A DNA stretch of 64,000 bases from JAKZVK01 sp965261065 (GTDB lineage: Bacteria > Acidobacteriota > Terriglobia > Bryobacterales > UBA6623). The notes below the pieces were generated by a model. That model searched no databases. It saw only the letters and a list, made by a program, of their open reading frames with translations, and was not told the DNA's origin. The DNA lies in assembly GCA_965261065.1 (NCBI GenBank), contig OZ253444.1:7564001-7628000 (forward strand), given 5' to 3'. Shown here in pieces: positions 1 to 7,541 of this stretch. A program made the position numbers and the translations under genes. Numbering within the stretch: position 1 is the first letter of the stretch; every line of letters starts with the position of its first letter.

Positions 1-213
1 TAGGGGCTGCTTCCCATCGGGCTCACAGATGCCGACGAGATCGAACGCACTCATCAAGCGGACGGTGCGGACCTTGCCGCGGGCGTGGGCATGGCCGACG
101 CCGTAGATGGCGGTGCGGATCTTCCTGCCGGTAGGCGCGGCATGCAGGGCGCCCGCGGCGGACGACGCCAGGAAGGCTCGACGCGTGAGCGAAGGCGGAG
201 TGGGTTTCGTCAT
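1..213 (-). CDS. Gfo/Idh/MocA family oxidoreductase, N-terminal part (runs off the left edge)
   Basis: The first 71 codons of a minus-strand gene, starting at the ATG whose complement is at 211-213, are present and the frame stays open to the window edge. The product begins with a twin-arginine export signal (SLTRRAFLASSAAGAL). A Rossmann-like start follows (KIRTAIYGVGHAHARGK) and then FDLVGICEPDG, the beta-alpha-beta nucleotide-binding layout of Gfo/Idh/MocA dehydrogenases. Tat-exported members of this family are common in Acidobacteria and Planctomycetes, where they fold with NAD(P) in the cytoplasm before export. The substrate cannot be inferred because the catalytic half is outside the window. 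It lies 122 bp downstream of the PilZ gene on the same strand. Confidence 0.7.
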   Translation of the reverse strand, partial: MTKPTPPSLTRRAFLASSAAGALHAAPTGRKIRTAIYGVGHAHARGKVRTVRLMSAFDLVGICEPDGKQPL

Positions 214-335
214 GGCGGAATTGTAGCACCGGCGATTCGTGGTGTTTACGCGCCTGACGTTGAGCGGCGGGTTTCGGCAGCAAGGAGGCTGGTGAAGTGT
301 CTCGCGCTGCGCAGCGGCCGCTGTACCGACACGCG

Positions 336-725
336 CTAGTCCACTGTCCGATAGTGGACGTTCTGGAAGGCCAGGCCGATGCGGAAGAGCCCGTCCGGGT
401 TGGGCCGGCAGTGCGCGACGCGTGCCTGCCCGGAGACTTCCAGCCGGGAGCCGTCGATCTCGAGCGGTCCCGCGAGCCAGACGGTCGAGCCCTCCTTGAG
501 GGCTTGCGGAGCATCGACTGCCATTCCGCCTCGACTGAAATCGCGTGCCAGCACGGAGAGCGTGGTTGCGGGGGACGTGATCGTCAGCTTGTCGGTGCAG
601 TAGAGGGGCGTGCGCGGCTTGCGCCGGCGTTCATCGTGCGTAGCCTGGACCGATTCTTGCGCGGGAGCGGGGCGCGGCGGGAGGGCGGGCGTCGGAGGTT
701 CGGTTGACACGTTTTCTTGAATCAC
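336..725 (-). CDS. PilZ domain protein (putative c-di-GMP receptor)
   Basis: A 129-residue protein with a proline-rich N-terminal stretch followed by one PilZ beta-barrel domain. Both c-di-GMP contacts are visible: an RxxxR motif (RRKPR, near residues 34-38) and a DxSxxG motif (DFSRGG, near residues 62-67). This suggests real ligand binding, whereas many PilZ proteins have lost it. I chose the GTG start at 723-725 because AAAGGAG lies 7 bases before it; an upstream ATG at 785 in the same frame has no ribosome-binding site. No enzymatic domain is present, so it would act by binding a partner protein, which is unknown. Two dyad-like repeats lie about 120-160 bp upstream. Confidence 0.8.
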   Translation of the reverse strand: MIQENVSTEPPTPALPPRPAPAQESVQATHDERRRKPRTPLYCTDKLTITSPATTLSVLARDFSRGGMAVDAPQALKEGSTVWLAGPLEIDGSRLEVSGQARVAHCRPNPDGLFRIGLAFQNVHYRTVD

Positions 726-841
726 GGGTTGGCTCCTTTGACTGCCAACCTCTGGTAGGGCACGCAGGCGGCCAAACCCTTCCAAGTGCGGAACCTATTC
801 AAAGGAATCGAGTTGTGCGACGAATCGCGATAGCGGCTGGA

Positions 842-887
842 GTGACAACTTGTCCCAATCGCCGATCGGAAGGTGACAAGGTGTCCC
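842..887. promoter_or_regulatory. Pair of direct repeats with dyad character, possible operator
   Basis: Two 15-bp near-copies, GTGACAACTTGTCCC at 842-856 and GTGACAAGGTGTCCC at 873-887, are spaced 31 bp apart (about three helical turns). The first contains the dyad GACAA-C-TTGTC. They lie between the amidohydrolase stop and the PilZ start, upstream of the PilZ gene on the minus strand. Spacing on one helix face is typical of regulator binding sites, but no regulator is identified and a chance repeat is possible. Confidence 0.3.
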
Positions 888-920
888 GATGTCGGTCAAC
901 GGTACCGGTACGACCGGCGG

Positions 921-2186
921 TTAGGCGTCAGCCGGTGGAATCTTCATGTCGCTTATCACTTTGCCGGCGCGAATCGAGTGGGCCGGTTGGATGTCGTGGT
1001 CACCGGTCTCGCTGTTGCCGAGGCTGTCGGTCAGCACGGTTTGCTGCTGCACGACTTGGAAGACGGTGAGATCGGCCACGGTTTCGGCGGAGAGCGAACC
1101 GAGTTCCTTGCCTTCGTCGATGAGCTCCGTCGGCCCGAGGGTCGCGGTCCTGACGACGTCGGCGAGCGGGTAGCCGAGGTGCAGGAACTTGGCCATGGTG
1201 CGGCCATAGGTCCAGATGGGGCCCTTGACGTTGCCTTGGTGAATGTCGGTGGAGAGCGAGTGTAGCGGGAAGTTGTGAGTCTGGGCGTTGCGTCCGGCGG
1301 CCCAGGCGAAGCTGCCTTGTCCGTGTCCGAGGTCGAAGCGGACGCCGCGCTCCAATGCTTTCCAGGCTTCGGCCACGGGCCGTCCGTTGCGATGAAAGAT
1401 GCCCATCGGGAAGCCTTTGAAGCAGTGGGTGACGATGTCACCGGGGCCGAGTAGATTGAGCACGTCTTGAATCAGCGGCGGCGCCATGCCGATGTGGGCC
1501 ACGACATGGGTGCCGGTCTCGCGGGCGGCCTGCACGGCGAGCTTGGTGGGTATGATACCCAGGTTGCCGGCGTGCCGGTTGGAGGAGAGCACCTTGACGC
1601 CTTTGAGCACGTCCTTGTTCTCGGCGATGGTCTTGATGGTCAGTTGCTGATCGAACAGCGACCAGTCGCCCTGCATCGGCGTGCCCTTCTTGTTGCGGTG
1701 AGCCGCGACGTTGACGAACCCTAGGACACGCGTCGTTGATTTGTCGATAATCTCGCTGCGGAACTCGTGAAAGCCGCTTGAGCGAAACCCGCCTGGATCG
1801 GCCAGCGTGGTCACGCCGGCGTGCACCCCGGCATCGCGATCGGGATGGACGGCGCTGGAACTTGTTCCGATGAAGACGTGCGCGTGCAGATCGATCCATC
1901 CCGGCGAGACGTAGAGGCCCGCGGCGTCGAGCACGCGGGCGTTGCCGCGGGGCAGCTTGTCGGCCACGCGAACGATCTTGCCGGCTTTGATGCCGACATC
2001 GGCTATTTTGTTGGTTTCGTTGTAGGGATCGATCACGGTGCCGCCGGCGACGATCAGGTCGAACGAGTCGGCTGCCTGGGCCCCCAGGACGTTCGCGGCC
2101 GGGCCGGCTGCCAGGGCGGCGGTGGTGGTAGCGCGCTGTAGGAAGGAACGGCGAGAGAGGGTGTTGGGCGACAGCGCGCGGGGCAT
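921..2186 (-). CDS. Tat-exported amidohydrolase/deacetylase (cog3964-like)
   Basis: Metal-dependent hydrolase of the amidohydrolase superfamily. The N-terminus has a twin-arginine signal (LSRRSFLQRATTTAALAAG), so the enzyme is predicted to be exported. The motif order fits the deacetylase-like branch: a small beta-sandwich start (DSFDLIVAGGTVIDP), the HxH metal ligands (WIDLHAHVFIG), a lysine likely to be carboxylated (LKGVKVLSS), His in VVAHIG, His in VTHCF, His in FDLGHGQGSF and the catalytic Asp in STDIH. Characterised cog3964 relatives remove acyl groups from small acylated acids or amino acids; the substrate here is unknown. The ATG at 2184-2186 is preferred because GGAGG lies 5 bases upstream; an ATG at 2198 overlaps the stop of the preceding gene. 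It is a distant paralog of the five-gene array at 21-28 kb and retains the AHIG histidine that those lack. Confidence 0.85.
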   Translation of the reverse strand: MPRALSPNTLSRRSFLQRATTTAALAAGPAANVLGAQAADSFDLIVAGGTVIDPYNETNKIADVGIKAGKIVRVADKLPRGNARVLDAAGLYVSPGWIDLHAHVFIGTSSSAVHPDRDAGVHAGVTTLADPGGFRSSGFHEFRSEIIDKSTTRVLGFVNVAAHRNKKGTPMQGDWSLFDQQLTIKTIAENKDVLKGVKVLSSNRHAGNLGIIPTKLAVQAARETGTHVVAHIGMAPPLIQDVLNLLGPGDIVTHCFKGFPMGIFHRNGRPVAEAWKALERGVRFDLGHGQGSFAWAAGRNAQTHNFPLHSLSTDIHQGNVKGPIWTYGRTMAKFLHLGYPLADVVRTATLGPTELIDEGKELGSLSAETVADLTVFQVVQQQTVLTDSLGNSETGDHDIQPAHSIRAGKVISDMKIPPADA

Positions 2187-2197
2187 AGGTTCCTCCA

Positions 2198-2467
2198 TTA
2201 TTGCTTCGTGCAGGTGACGCTATCGGGGGGCGTGTTGGAGCACTGGATGCTCTCGGTCATGCCAGAAGAGATGGGCGCGCAGGCGACGTCGCTGGCGGTG
2301 CGGGTGGCCTCCTCGCGCGTGGGCGCCGACGCTGTCGAGCAGTTTTGGTTGCCGTTGTAGGTCATGCACACCTCGCAACTGTATTGCCCCAAGCCGAGCG
2401 TCGAATACACGAGCGTCGCCAGGACGGCAAGACCGAAGAGGAGAGAGACGATGGTGGCTTTGGACAT
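2198..2467 (-). CDS. Small cysteine-rich membrane or secreted protein, unknown function
   Basis: An 89-residue protein with one N-terminal hydrophobic segment (residues about 4-26) and a polar C-terminal part carrying six cysteines, the first two as CEVC. The arrangement suggests an anchored, non-cytoplasmic domain stabilised by disulfides. I recognise no family. Its TAA stop shares bases with an ATG in the downstream amidohydrolase frame (TAATG), so the two are probably co-transcribed and the small protein may accompany the exported hydrolase. It is short, but the overlap and the clear membrane segment support a real gene. Confidence 0.6.
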   Translation of the reverse strand: MSKATIVSLLFGLAVLATLVYSTLGLGQYSCEVCMTYNGNQNCSTASAPTREEATRTASDVACAPISSGMTESIQCSNTPPDSVTCTKQ

Positions 2468-2550
2468 GATTCAGCCGTCGCGAAGGGCGTGTTTGCGAAG
2501 GTCACATTATAGCCCGGCTACCTGCCGGCTCATGGGGCTGATACAATCCG

Positions 2551-3213
2551 GTGCTTCTCTTGCGGGCTTCAACTGAAACCGTCGTTTTCGATTTCGACTA
2601 TACGTTGGCGGACTCCTCCCGCGCCGTCGTCGAGTGTGTCACCGTGGCGTTCAACGCGATGGGCCTCACGGTGCCTGCCGAGGATGAGATCCGGCGGACG
2701 ATCGGGTTGTCGCTGCCCGAGACGCTGGGACGGCTCGCCGCTGAGCCGCATCGGCACCGCGCCGAGGAGTTTCGGGCGTTCTTCCGCGCGCGGTCCGACG
2801 AAGTGATGGTCCAGTGGACGGTGATGCTGCCCGGTGTGCCGGACGCGGTCCGGGAGCTGAAGCGCCGGGGCTATCGGCTGGGGATCGTGTCAACGAAGTT
2901 CCGTATGCGTATCGAGGCGACGCTCGAGCGGGAGGGGCTGCGTGACCTGTTCGACACGATTGTCGGCGGCGAGGACGTGAGGGAGTTCAAGCCGCATCCC
3001 GAAGGCTTGTTGATGGCGGCCGAACGGCTGGAGGCCAAGCCGGAGGAGATGGTCTATGTGGGCGATAGTGTCACAGATGCCGAAACGGCCAAGCGAGCGG
3101 GCGTGCCGTTCATTGCGCTGTTAACGGGCATGACGCCGCGGGAGGAGTTGGAGGTTTATGAACCGCGGGCGGTGTTGGCGGATGTGGGCGGGTTGGCGGA
3201 GCATTTGGGGTAG
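2551..3213 (+). CDS. HAD-superfamily hydrolase, phosphoglycolate-phosphatase-like
   Basis: A 220-residue haloacid-dehalogenase phosphatase with all four motifs: DFDYTLADSS (motif I, nucleophile and acid/base Asp near residues 14 and 16), an IVST motif II, the motif III lysine in REFKPHPE, and VYVGDSVTDAETA (motif IV, magnesium binding). A helical cap lies between motifs I and II, so this is subfamily I, similar to Gph and PpaX. It should dephosphorylate a small phosphorylated metabolite in the cytoplasm; the substrate cannot be read from the sequence. The start used is GTG at 2551; TTG at 2560 is an alternative, and neither has a strong ribosome-binding site. It diverges from the minus-strand genes to its left. 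Confidence 0.85.
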   Translation: MLLLRASTETVVFDFDYTLADSSRAVVECVTVAFNAMGLTVPAEDEIRRTIGLSLPETLGRLAAEPHRHRAEEFRAFFRARSDEVMVQWTVMLPGVPDAVRELKRRGYRLGIVSTKFRMRIEATLEREGLRDLFDTIVGGEDVREFKPHPEGLLMAAERLEAKPEEMVYVGDSVTDAETAKRAGVPFIALLTGMTPREELEVYEPRAVLADVGGLAEHLG

Positions 3214-3428
3214 CGGTGGCTGGATGCGTCGTTGATGCGGCCTGCGTGGATTCCAAGCGACTGCGCAAGGACGGCGTTCGCACTCGATACCACCACTTCG
3301 ACGCCTTCGAGTGCTTTCGGAAAGGTACTGGCGTCTTTGATTCTCCTGATTCCTCCCATTGGGATGGGTGGCAAGCTTTTGCCAGTCAGAACAAGGTCTT
3401 GATCGCGTTTCCCCCCTTTGAGTTCTTG

Positions 3429-3688
3429 GGTAGTGGCTCAGTTTCAGCCATGACGGTCTCACGGACACCGGATCCGCCATCCACGGTGGCTCAAGCCGGT
3501 GTGTCGGAAGGACGCTGAAGCGCCCTGGGCAGGAACGAAGGGCCACGCTGAACCGGCCGTAAACGACCGGCCTACAACGCGCTTCGCGCGGAAGCCGCCT
3601 GAAGGCGACTTCAGAAACGATGGCCTTCCGGCACAGTGTGCAGCGCACGCCCATCACCCAGCGTGGCACAGCAAATTGAGCCACTACC
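3429..3688. mobile_element. MITE-like element, 260 bp, with 16-bp terminal inverted repeats and 8-bp flanking repeat
   Basis: The ends GGTAGTGGCTCAGTTT (3429-3444) and AAATTGAGCCACTACC (3673-3688) are inverted repeats matching at 15 of 16 positions. They are flanked by AGTTCTTG (3421-3428) and AGTTTTTG (3689-3696), an 8-bp direct repeat matching at 7 of 8. The interior holds no credible coding sequence and several short hairpins, for example GCGCTTCGCGC and GCCGCCTGAAGGCG. This is the structure of a non-autonomous transposable element. The parent transposase is not in this window. Around it, 3214-3428 and 3697-3746 hold no gene that I can support, apart from the operator described next. Confidence 0.55.
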
Positions 3689-3712
3689 AGTTTTTGCCAA
3701 ACGGCCCAAATA

Positions 3713-3730
3713 TTATTACAATAGTAATAA
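3713..3730. promoter_or_regulatory. Palindromic operator candidate upstream of the toxin-antitoxin pair
   Basis: TTATTAC, four bases, GTAATAA: a perfect 7-bp inverted repeat in an AT-rich patch of otherwise GC-rich DNA. It lies 17 bases before the antitoxin ATG and next to the AGGAGG ribosome-binding site. AbrB/MazE-type antitoxins typically bind such palindromes to repress their own operon, so autoregulation is the likely role. Confidence 0.5.
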
Positions 3731-3746
3731 CAAATAGGAGGCGTTC

Positions 3747-3974
3747 ATGCGTGCACTCAAGGTCCGCAAATTCGGCAACTCGCTCGGCGTCGTCCTGCCG
3801 AAGGATGTCATCAACCGGCTGGGTACGAAAGACGGGGAACCCTTGTTCCTGACCGAAGCGCCGGACGGCAGCTACCATCTGTCGCCCTACGATCCCGCCT
3901 TTGAAAAGAAGATGACAAAGGCCGAAGACATCATCGGACGCTATCGCAACACGCTGCACGTTCTGGCCAAGTGA
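3747..3974 (+). CDS. AbrB/MazE-type antitoxin
   Basis: A 75-residue protein whose first half is a swapped-hairpin AbrB DNA-binding domain (MRALKVRKFGNSLGVVLPKD, then VINRLG). The second half is polar and likely wraps and neutralises the toxin. AGGAGG precedes the ATG by 6 bases. The stop overlaps the GTG start of the downstream Doc toxin by four bases (GTGA), a typical translational coupling in type II toxin-antitoxin operons. It is expected to repress its own promoter through the palindrome at 3713-3730. Confidence 0.85.
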   Translation: MRALKVRKFGNSLGVVLPKDVINRLGTKDGEPLFLTEAPDGSYHLSPYDPAFEKKMTKAEDIIGRYRNTLHVLAK

Positions 3975-4360
3975 CGGAGCCGGTCTGGATCGAGGAGCGC
4001 GACGCGCTGACTCTGCATGGTCGCCTGCTTGCGCTGCACGGCGGCGCGGCGGGCTTACGTGACGAAGCCTTGCTGCAATCCGCCCTGGCGCGGCCGCGGC
4101 AGCTTTACGCCTATGGGGAGACGCCCGACATCATCGACATGGCGACGGCCTACACGGCGGGCATCGTGCGCAACCATCCTTTTGTTGACGGCAACAAGCG
4201 CGCGGGCTTTGTGGTCGGCATTCTGTTTCTGGAGTTGAACGGGTATCGCTTCACCGCCAGGGAAGAGGACGCGGCGCAGGCCGTTCGCGAGCTGGCGGCC
4301 GGCACACTCGATGAAGCCGGCTACACGTCTTTCCTTCGCGCAAACAGCAAAGAGGAATGA
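3971..4360 (+). CDS. doc: Doc-type toxin (Fic/Doc fold)
   Basis: A 129-residue death-on-curing family protein. The catalytic Fic-fold loop is intact: HPFVDGNKRAGF, matching HxFx(D/N)GNKR. Characterised Doc toxins phosphorylate elongation factor EF-Tu and halt translation. The helical fold before and after the motif (AYTAGIVRN, GILFLELNGYRF) and the length match the family. It is translationally coupled to the AbrB-type antitoxin through a 4-base overlap. AbrB-like antitoxins paired with Doc are a known alternative to the Phd-Doc arrangement. The motif shows no inactivating change, so it is likely functional. Confidence 0.85.
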   Translation: MTEPVWIEERDALTLHGRLLALHGGAAGLRDEALLQSALARPRQLYAYGETPDIIDMATAYTAGIVRNHPFVDGNKRAGFVVGILFLELNGYRFTAREEDAAQAVRELAAGTLDEAGYTSFLRANSKEE

Positions 4361-4436
4361 GCTAGCGAGAGTAGGACTATGACTGTCAAGCAAAGAGCGT
4401 TGTGCCGGGCGCATGAGAAGCGGGTGAAGGCGCGGA

Positions 4437-6269
4437 CTAGACGCCGGTGAGTTCGACGAGCCAGAGGGTCATCTCGGGGACGTAGGTGATCAGCAGTACG
4501 GCGATCAGCAGCATGACGACGTAGGGGAGGGTCGAGGCGTACACCCGCGTCAGGGGTTGCTCGAAGCGGTAGGAGGAGAGGAACAGGTTCTCTCCCATCG
4601 GCGGCATCAGGTAGCCGAGTTCCATGTTGGCGAGGAAGATGATGCCGAGGTGTACCGGGTCGATGCCGTAGGCCGCGGCCATGGGCGTGATCAGCGGAAC
4701 GATCACAAGAATCGCCGAGTAGATGTCCATCAGCGCGCCGACGATGATCAGGAACACGTTGAGCGCCAGCAGGAAGACGATCTTCGATTCGATGTTGGCC
4801 TGCACCCACTCCAAGGCCTGTGAGGGGACTTCGGCGATGACGAGGTAGTTGGTGAAGCCGAGCGCCACGCCGAGGATGATCATGAAGCCGCCGACCAGGG
4901 TGGCGCTTTCGACGAACACGCGCGGCAAGTCGCGCCTCACATGCAGGTCCCTGAAGATGAAGCACTGCACGACGAAGGCATAGAGCACCGTGATGGCGGC
5001 CGCTTCGACCAGCGTCGCGTACCCGCCGAAGATGCCGCCGAGCACGACGAAAGGCAGTAGAATCTCCCACTTGCCCTCCCAAAGCGCGGAGAGAGCCTCC
5101 CGGCGTTCAAACGGCGTCCGCTCGGCGCCCGCGCGCCAGCCGCGATGCGCGGCCCAGGCGGCTACGACTATCACGAGCAGGAAGCCCGGCAACAGCCCGC
5201 CGACGAACAGCCGCTTGAAAGGCAGCTCGGCGTAGAAGGCGTACAGGATCACAGGCAGGCTCGGCGGGAACAGCAGGCCGATGGATCCCGAGACGGTGAC
5301 CAATCCGACGGAGGTCTTCTCGGGGTAGTGCGCCTTGACGAGCATCGGCAGCAGCAGCCCGCCCATGGAAAGGATCGTGATGCCCGAGGCCCCCGTCAGC
5401 GGGGTGAAGAACGCGAGCACCACGGTGACCATGATCGCCAAGCCACCCGGCATCCAGCCGACCCAGGCCGCGAAAACCCGCATCAGGCGCTTGCCCGAAC
5501 CCCCCTCGGCGAGGATGTATCCGCCGAGCGTAAACAGCGGAATGGCGGGAAGCATCGCCTCGGTCGTCAAGCGGTAGGTTTCGCCGGGAACGGCCGAGAC
5601 GGGGGTGCCCTCGTGCCAGAAGAGCACCAGAGCGGCGCCTCCGATGGCGGCGTAGATGGGGAGACCCAGGGCGGTACCAACGACGATGACCAGTATGGAC
5701 GGGACGAGTAGGCCTGATTCCTCTGGGATCTCGATCAGGCCGAACGCGAAGGGGATCAGCAGTCCTAGTGCGGGCAGCAGACGCATCCAGCGGTTGCCGG
5801 AGTGGTTGCCAGACTGGTTGCCGGCGACGCGGCCGATCAATCGCGCCGCCACGACGGCGAGGCTGATGGGCATGATGCATTCGGCCAGCCACACGGGAAT
5901 GCTCCAGGCGACCTCGTCGCCGAACTCGAAGTCGACGCGCACCAGGTCGAAGCTCGCCCAAATCAGGACGGCGGTGATACCGGCGGCGAGCCCGGAGGTG
6001 AACATCTGGACACTATTGCGCCATGCGTCGGGCAGAAAGGTGGCCGTCGAGAGCGCTAGGAGGCGGTCGGAGCGGGCGGCCAATGCGGCGCCGATGAAGG
6101 TGATCCACAAGGTGAGGTGTTGAACGATTGGGAACGAGCCGGGGATGCCCCCGCCGAGCCACTTGCGTCCGACGATCTCCGCCAGCGGCATGATCGCCAT
6201 CGCCGCGAGCACCGCGATGGCCAGAGCGTTCTCGATGCGGGCGAACGGCGTGGTAGGGGTGGATTCCAT
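4437..6269 (-). CDS. TRAP transporter permease, fused small and large subunits (DctQ-DctM)
   Basis: A 610-residue inner-membrane protein joining the two permease subunits of a TRAP (tripartite ATP-independent periplasmic) transporter. The N-terminal ~170 residues are a DctQ-like four-helix domain; after a short linker the remainder is the DctM ion-coupled transport domain with about a dozen helices and the conserved stretch PLTGASGITILSMGG. TRAP systems import organic acids, sugar acids or amino-acid derivatives using a sodium gradient. Fusion of Q and M occurs in some families, such as the sialic acid SiaQM type. The binding protein and the TatT subunit are encoded just upstream on the same strand, 246 bp away. 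It is convergent with the toxin gene to its left. The transported substrate is unknown. Confidence 0.88.
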   Translation of the reverse strand: MESTPTTPFARIENALAIAVLAAMAIMPLAEIVGRKWLGGGIPGSFPIVQHLTLWITFIGAALAARSDRLLALSTATFLPDAWRNSVQMFTSGLAAGITAVLIWASFDLVRVDFEFGDEVAWSIPVWLAECIMPISLAVVAARLIGRVAGNQSGNHSGNRWMRLLPALGLLIPFAFGLIEIPEESGLLVPSILVIVVGTALGLPIYAAIGGAALVLFWHEGTPVSAVPGETYRLTTEAMLPAIPLFTLGGYILAEGGSGKRLMRVFAAWVGWMPGGLAIMVTVVLAFFTPLTGASGITILSMGGLLLPMLVKAHYPEKTSVGLVTVSGSIGLLFPPSLPVILYAFYAELPFKRLFVGGLLPGFLLVIVVAAWAAHRGWRAGAERTPFERREALSALWEGKWEILLPFVVLGGIFGGYATLVEAAAITVLYAFVVQCFIFRDLHVRRDLPRVFVESATLVGGFMIILGVALGFTNYLVIAEVPSQALEWVQANIESKIVFLLALNVFLIIVGALMDIYSAILVIVPLITPMAAAYGIDPVHLGIIFLANMELGYLMPPMGENLFLSSYRFEQPLTRVYASTLPYVVMLLIAVLLITYVPEMTLWLVELTGV

Positions 6270-6468
6270 GGGATCCAGCTTGGCGGGCGACGGGGCGAGA
6301 GCCGATGACGCTTCAGGATATCAGGGGCGCGGACCGGAGCCGGGTGGGGTGCTACCTGGGCGGCTACAGATCCCCAGATGCACGGGCGAGCGGAGAGAAA
6401 GGCCGCGGATTTCAAAATCGAGATCCGCGCTACGGTCTCCAGCACCCACCGACTGAAGCTCGTTGGCT

Positions 6469-6507
6469 CGTGCCGGACCGCTCCCTGACGGTCACGGCTC
6501 GGTTTTC
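6469..6507 (+). repeat. Dispersed palindromic repeat, family 1 (copy A)
   Basis: GTGCCGGACCGCTCCCTGAC followed by GGTCACGGCTCGGTTTT. The core GACCG/CGGTC can form a hairpin. Near-identical copies occur at 48021-48061 (inverted), 63547-63584 (inverted) and 63790-63828. This copy fills part of the spacer between the DctP and DctQM genes. All four copies are intergenic or at a gene edge, so this is a REP-like extragenic element, not coding sequence. Confidence 0.65.
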
Positions 6508-6515
6508 ACACCACG

Positions 6516-7541
6516 CTAGTCGCCGGCGTTCTTGGCGCGGTACTCGTCGCGCAGGCGGCGAACCTCGTCGAAGAGATCGGGCGGAACCATGGTGCCGCGC
6601 AGGGTGGGGTAGGCGTCTTCAGCTTGGGTCTGCCAATCGGCGAGGGTGGCCGAGTCCGCCTCGATCACTTTCAAGCCACGCTGCTTCATTTGCGCGATGG
6701 CATCGGTGTCGAGCCTGCGGATTTCGCCGCGCAGTTTGTCGCCTGCTTCTTGCGCGGCCTTGCGCATGGCGGCGTGGTACTCGCTGGGAATGCGATCCCA
6801 CGAACGCTTGCTGATGAGGGTGGCACCCATCAGTGGCGCCCAGCGGACGGCGGTCATGTAGCCGACCTGCTGGTAGGATCTCTCGAGCATGGCGAACAAA
6901 GGCGGCGCTTGGAAGGCCTCAATCAAGCCGGTCTGGAGAGAAGTCAGCATGTCGGTGACGGGTAGAGGCACAACCTGGAACTTCAACTGCTTGTAGAGCT
7001 TTTCCGTATCGGGGTCGCCCGTCGAGATCCAGAGCTTTTGCTTGCGGATGTCATCGAGGGACGGCGCCGGTTTTGTGGTGAAGAAATGAACCCAGCCGAC
7101 ATCCACCCAATTCAAAACGACAAAACCCTTCTGCTCGATGCGCTGCTCGAGTTTCGCGGTGATGTGCTCGCGCACATAGTCCAGCTCCTCGTAAGACCGC
7201 ACCATCATGGGGATACTGAGGCAATCGACCCCATCATCAATGCGCGAAAGTCCGATGCCCGAGACGGCGATGGCGTCCATGCCGCCGCGGCGGATCTTGC
7301 GCACGAGTTCGTTGTCGTCTCCGGCCACGCCCCCGGCGTAGATGTTGACCTTGACGTCGCCGCCCGAGATCTTACGCCACTCCTGGCGCAGGTAGCTCAA
7401 CGCATCGTGCCAACTGGAGTTCTTCGGCGCGGACGTGCCGAGCTTGACGAGCACCCGGCGCGCCGAGAGAGGCGAGGCGGCGCCCAACAGTACACCAAGG
7501 GTTACCAACGGGATGAGACGGCGTAGCAAAGGAGGTTTCAT
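6516..7541 (-). CDS. TRAP transporter substrate-binding protein (DctP family)
   Basis: A 341-residue periplasmic binding protein of the DctP type. It opens with a Sec signal (LLRRLIPLVTLGVLLGAASPLSA) and mature start VLVKLGTSAPKNSSWHDAL, then shows family features such as AGGVAGDDNELVRKIRRGGMDAIAV and the hinge region VVPLPVTDMLTSLQTGLIEAF. It captures the substrate in the periplasm and delivers it to the DctQM permease. Its ATG overlaps the TGA of the upstream TatT gene (ATGA), so the two are translationally coupled. The ligand-pairing Arg typical of carboxylate binders cannot be assigned without an alignment, so the ligand is left open. Confidence 0.88.
   Translation of the reverse strand: MKPPLLRRLIPLVTLGVLLGAASPLSARRVLVKLGTSAPKNSSWHDALSYLRQEWRKISGGDVKVNIYAGGVAGDDNELVRKIRRGGMDAIAVSGIGLSRIDDGVDCLSIPMMVRSYEELDYVREHITAKLEQRIEQKGFVVLNWVDVGWVHFFTTKPAPSLDDIRKQKLWISTGDPDTEKLYKQLKFQVVPLPVTDMLTSLQTGLIEAFQAPPLFAMLERSYQQVGYMTAVRWAPLMGATLISKRSWDRIPSEYHAAMRKAAQEAGDKLRGEIRRLDTDAIAQMKQRGLKVIEADSATLADWQTQAEDAYPTLRGTMVPPDLFDEVRRLRDEYRAKNAGD

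Noticed and set aside
3156..3374. A 72-codon minus-strand frame overlapping the HAD gene end (GGIRRIKDASTFPKALEG...)
   Set aside because: It runs into the HAD gene on the other strand, lacks a ribosome-binding site and I recognise no family; probably spurious or a relic too short to name.
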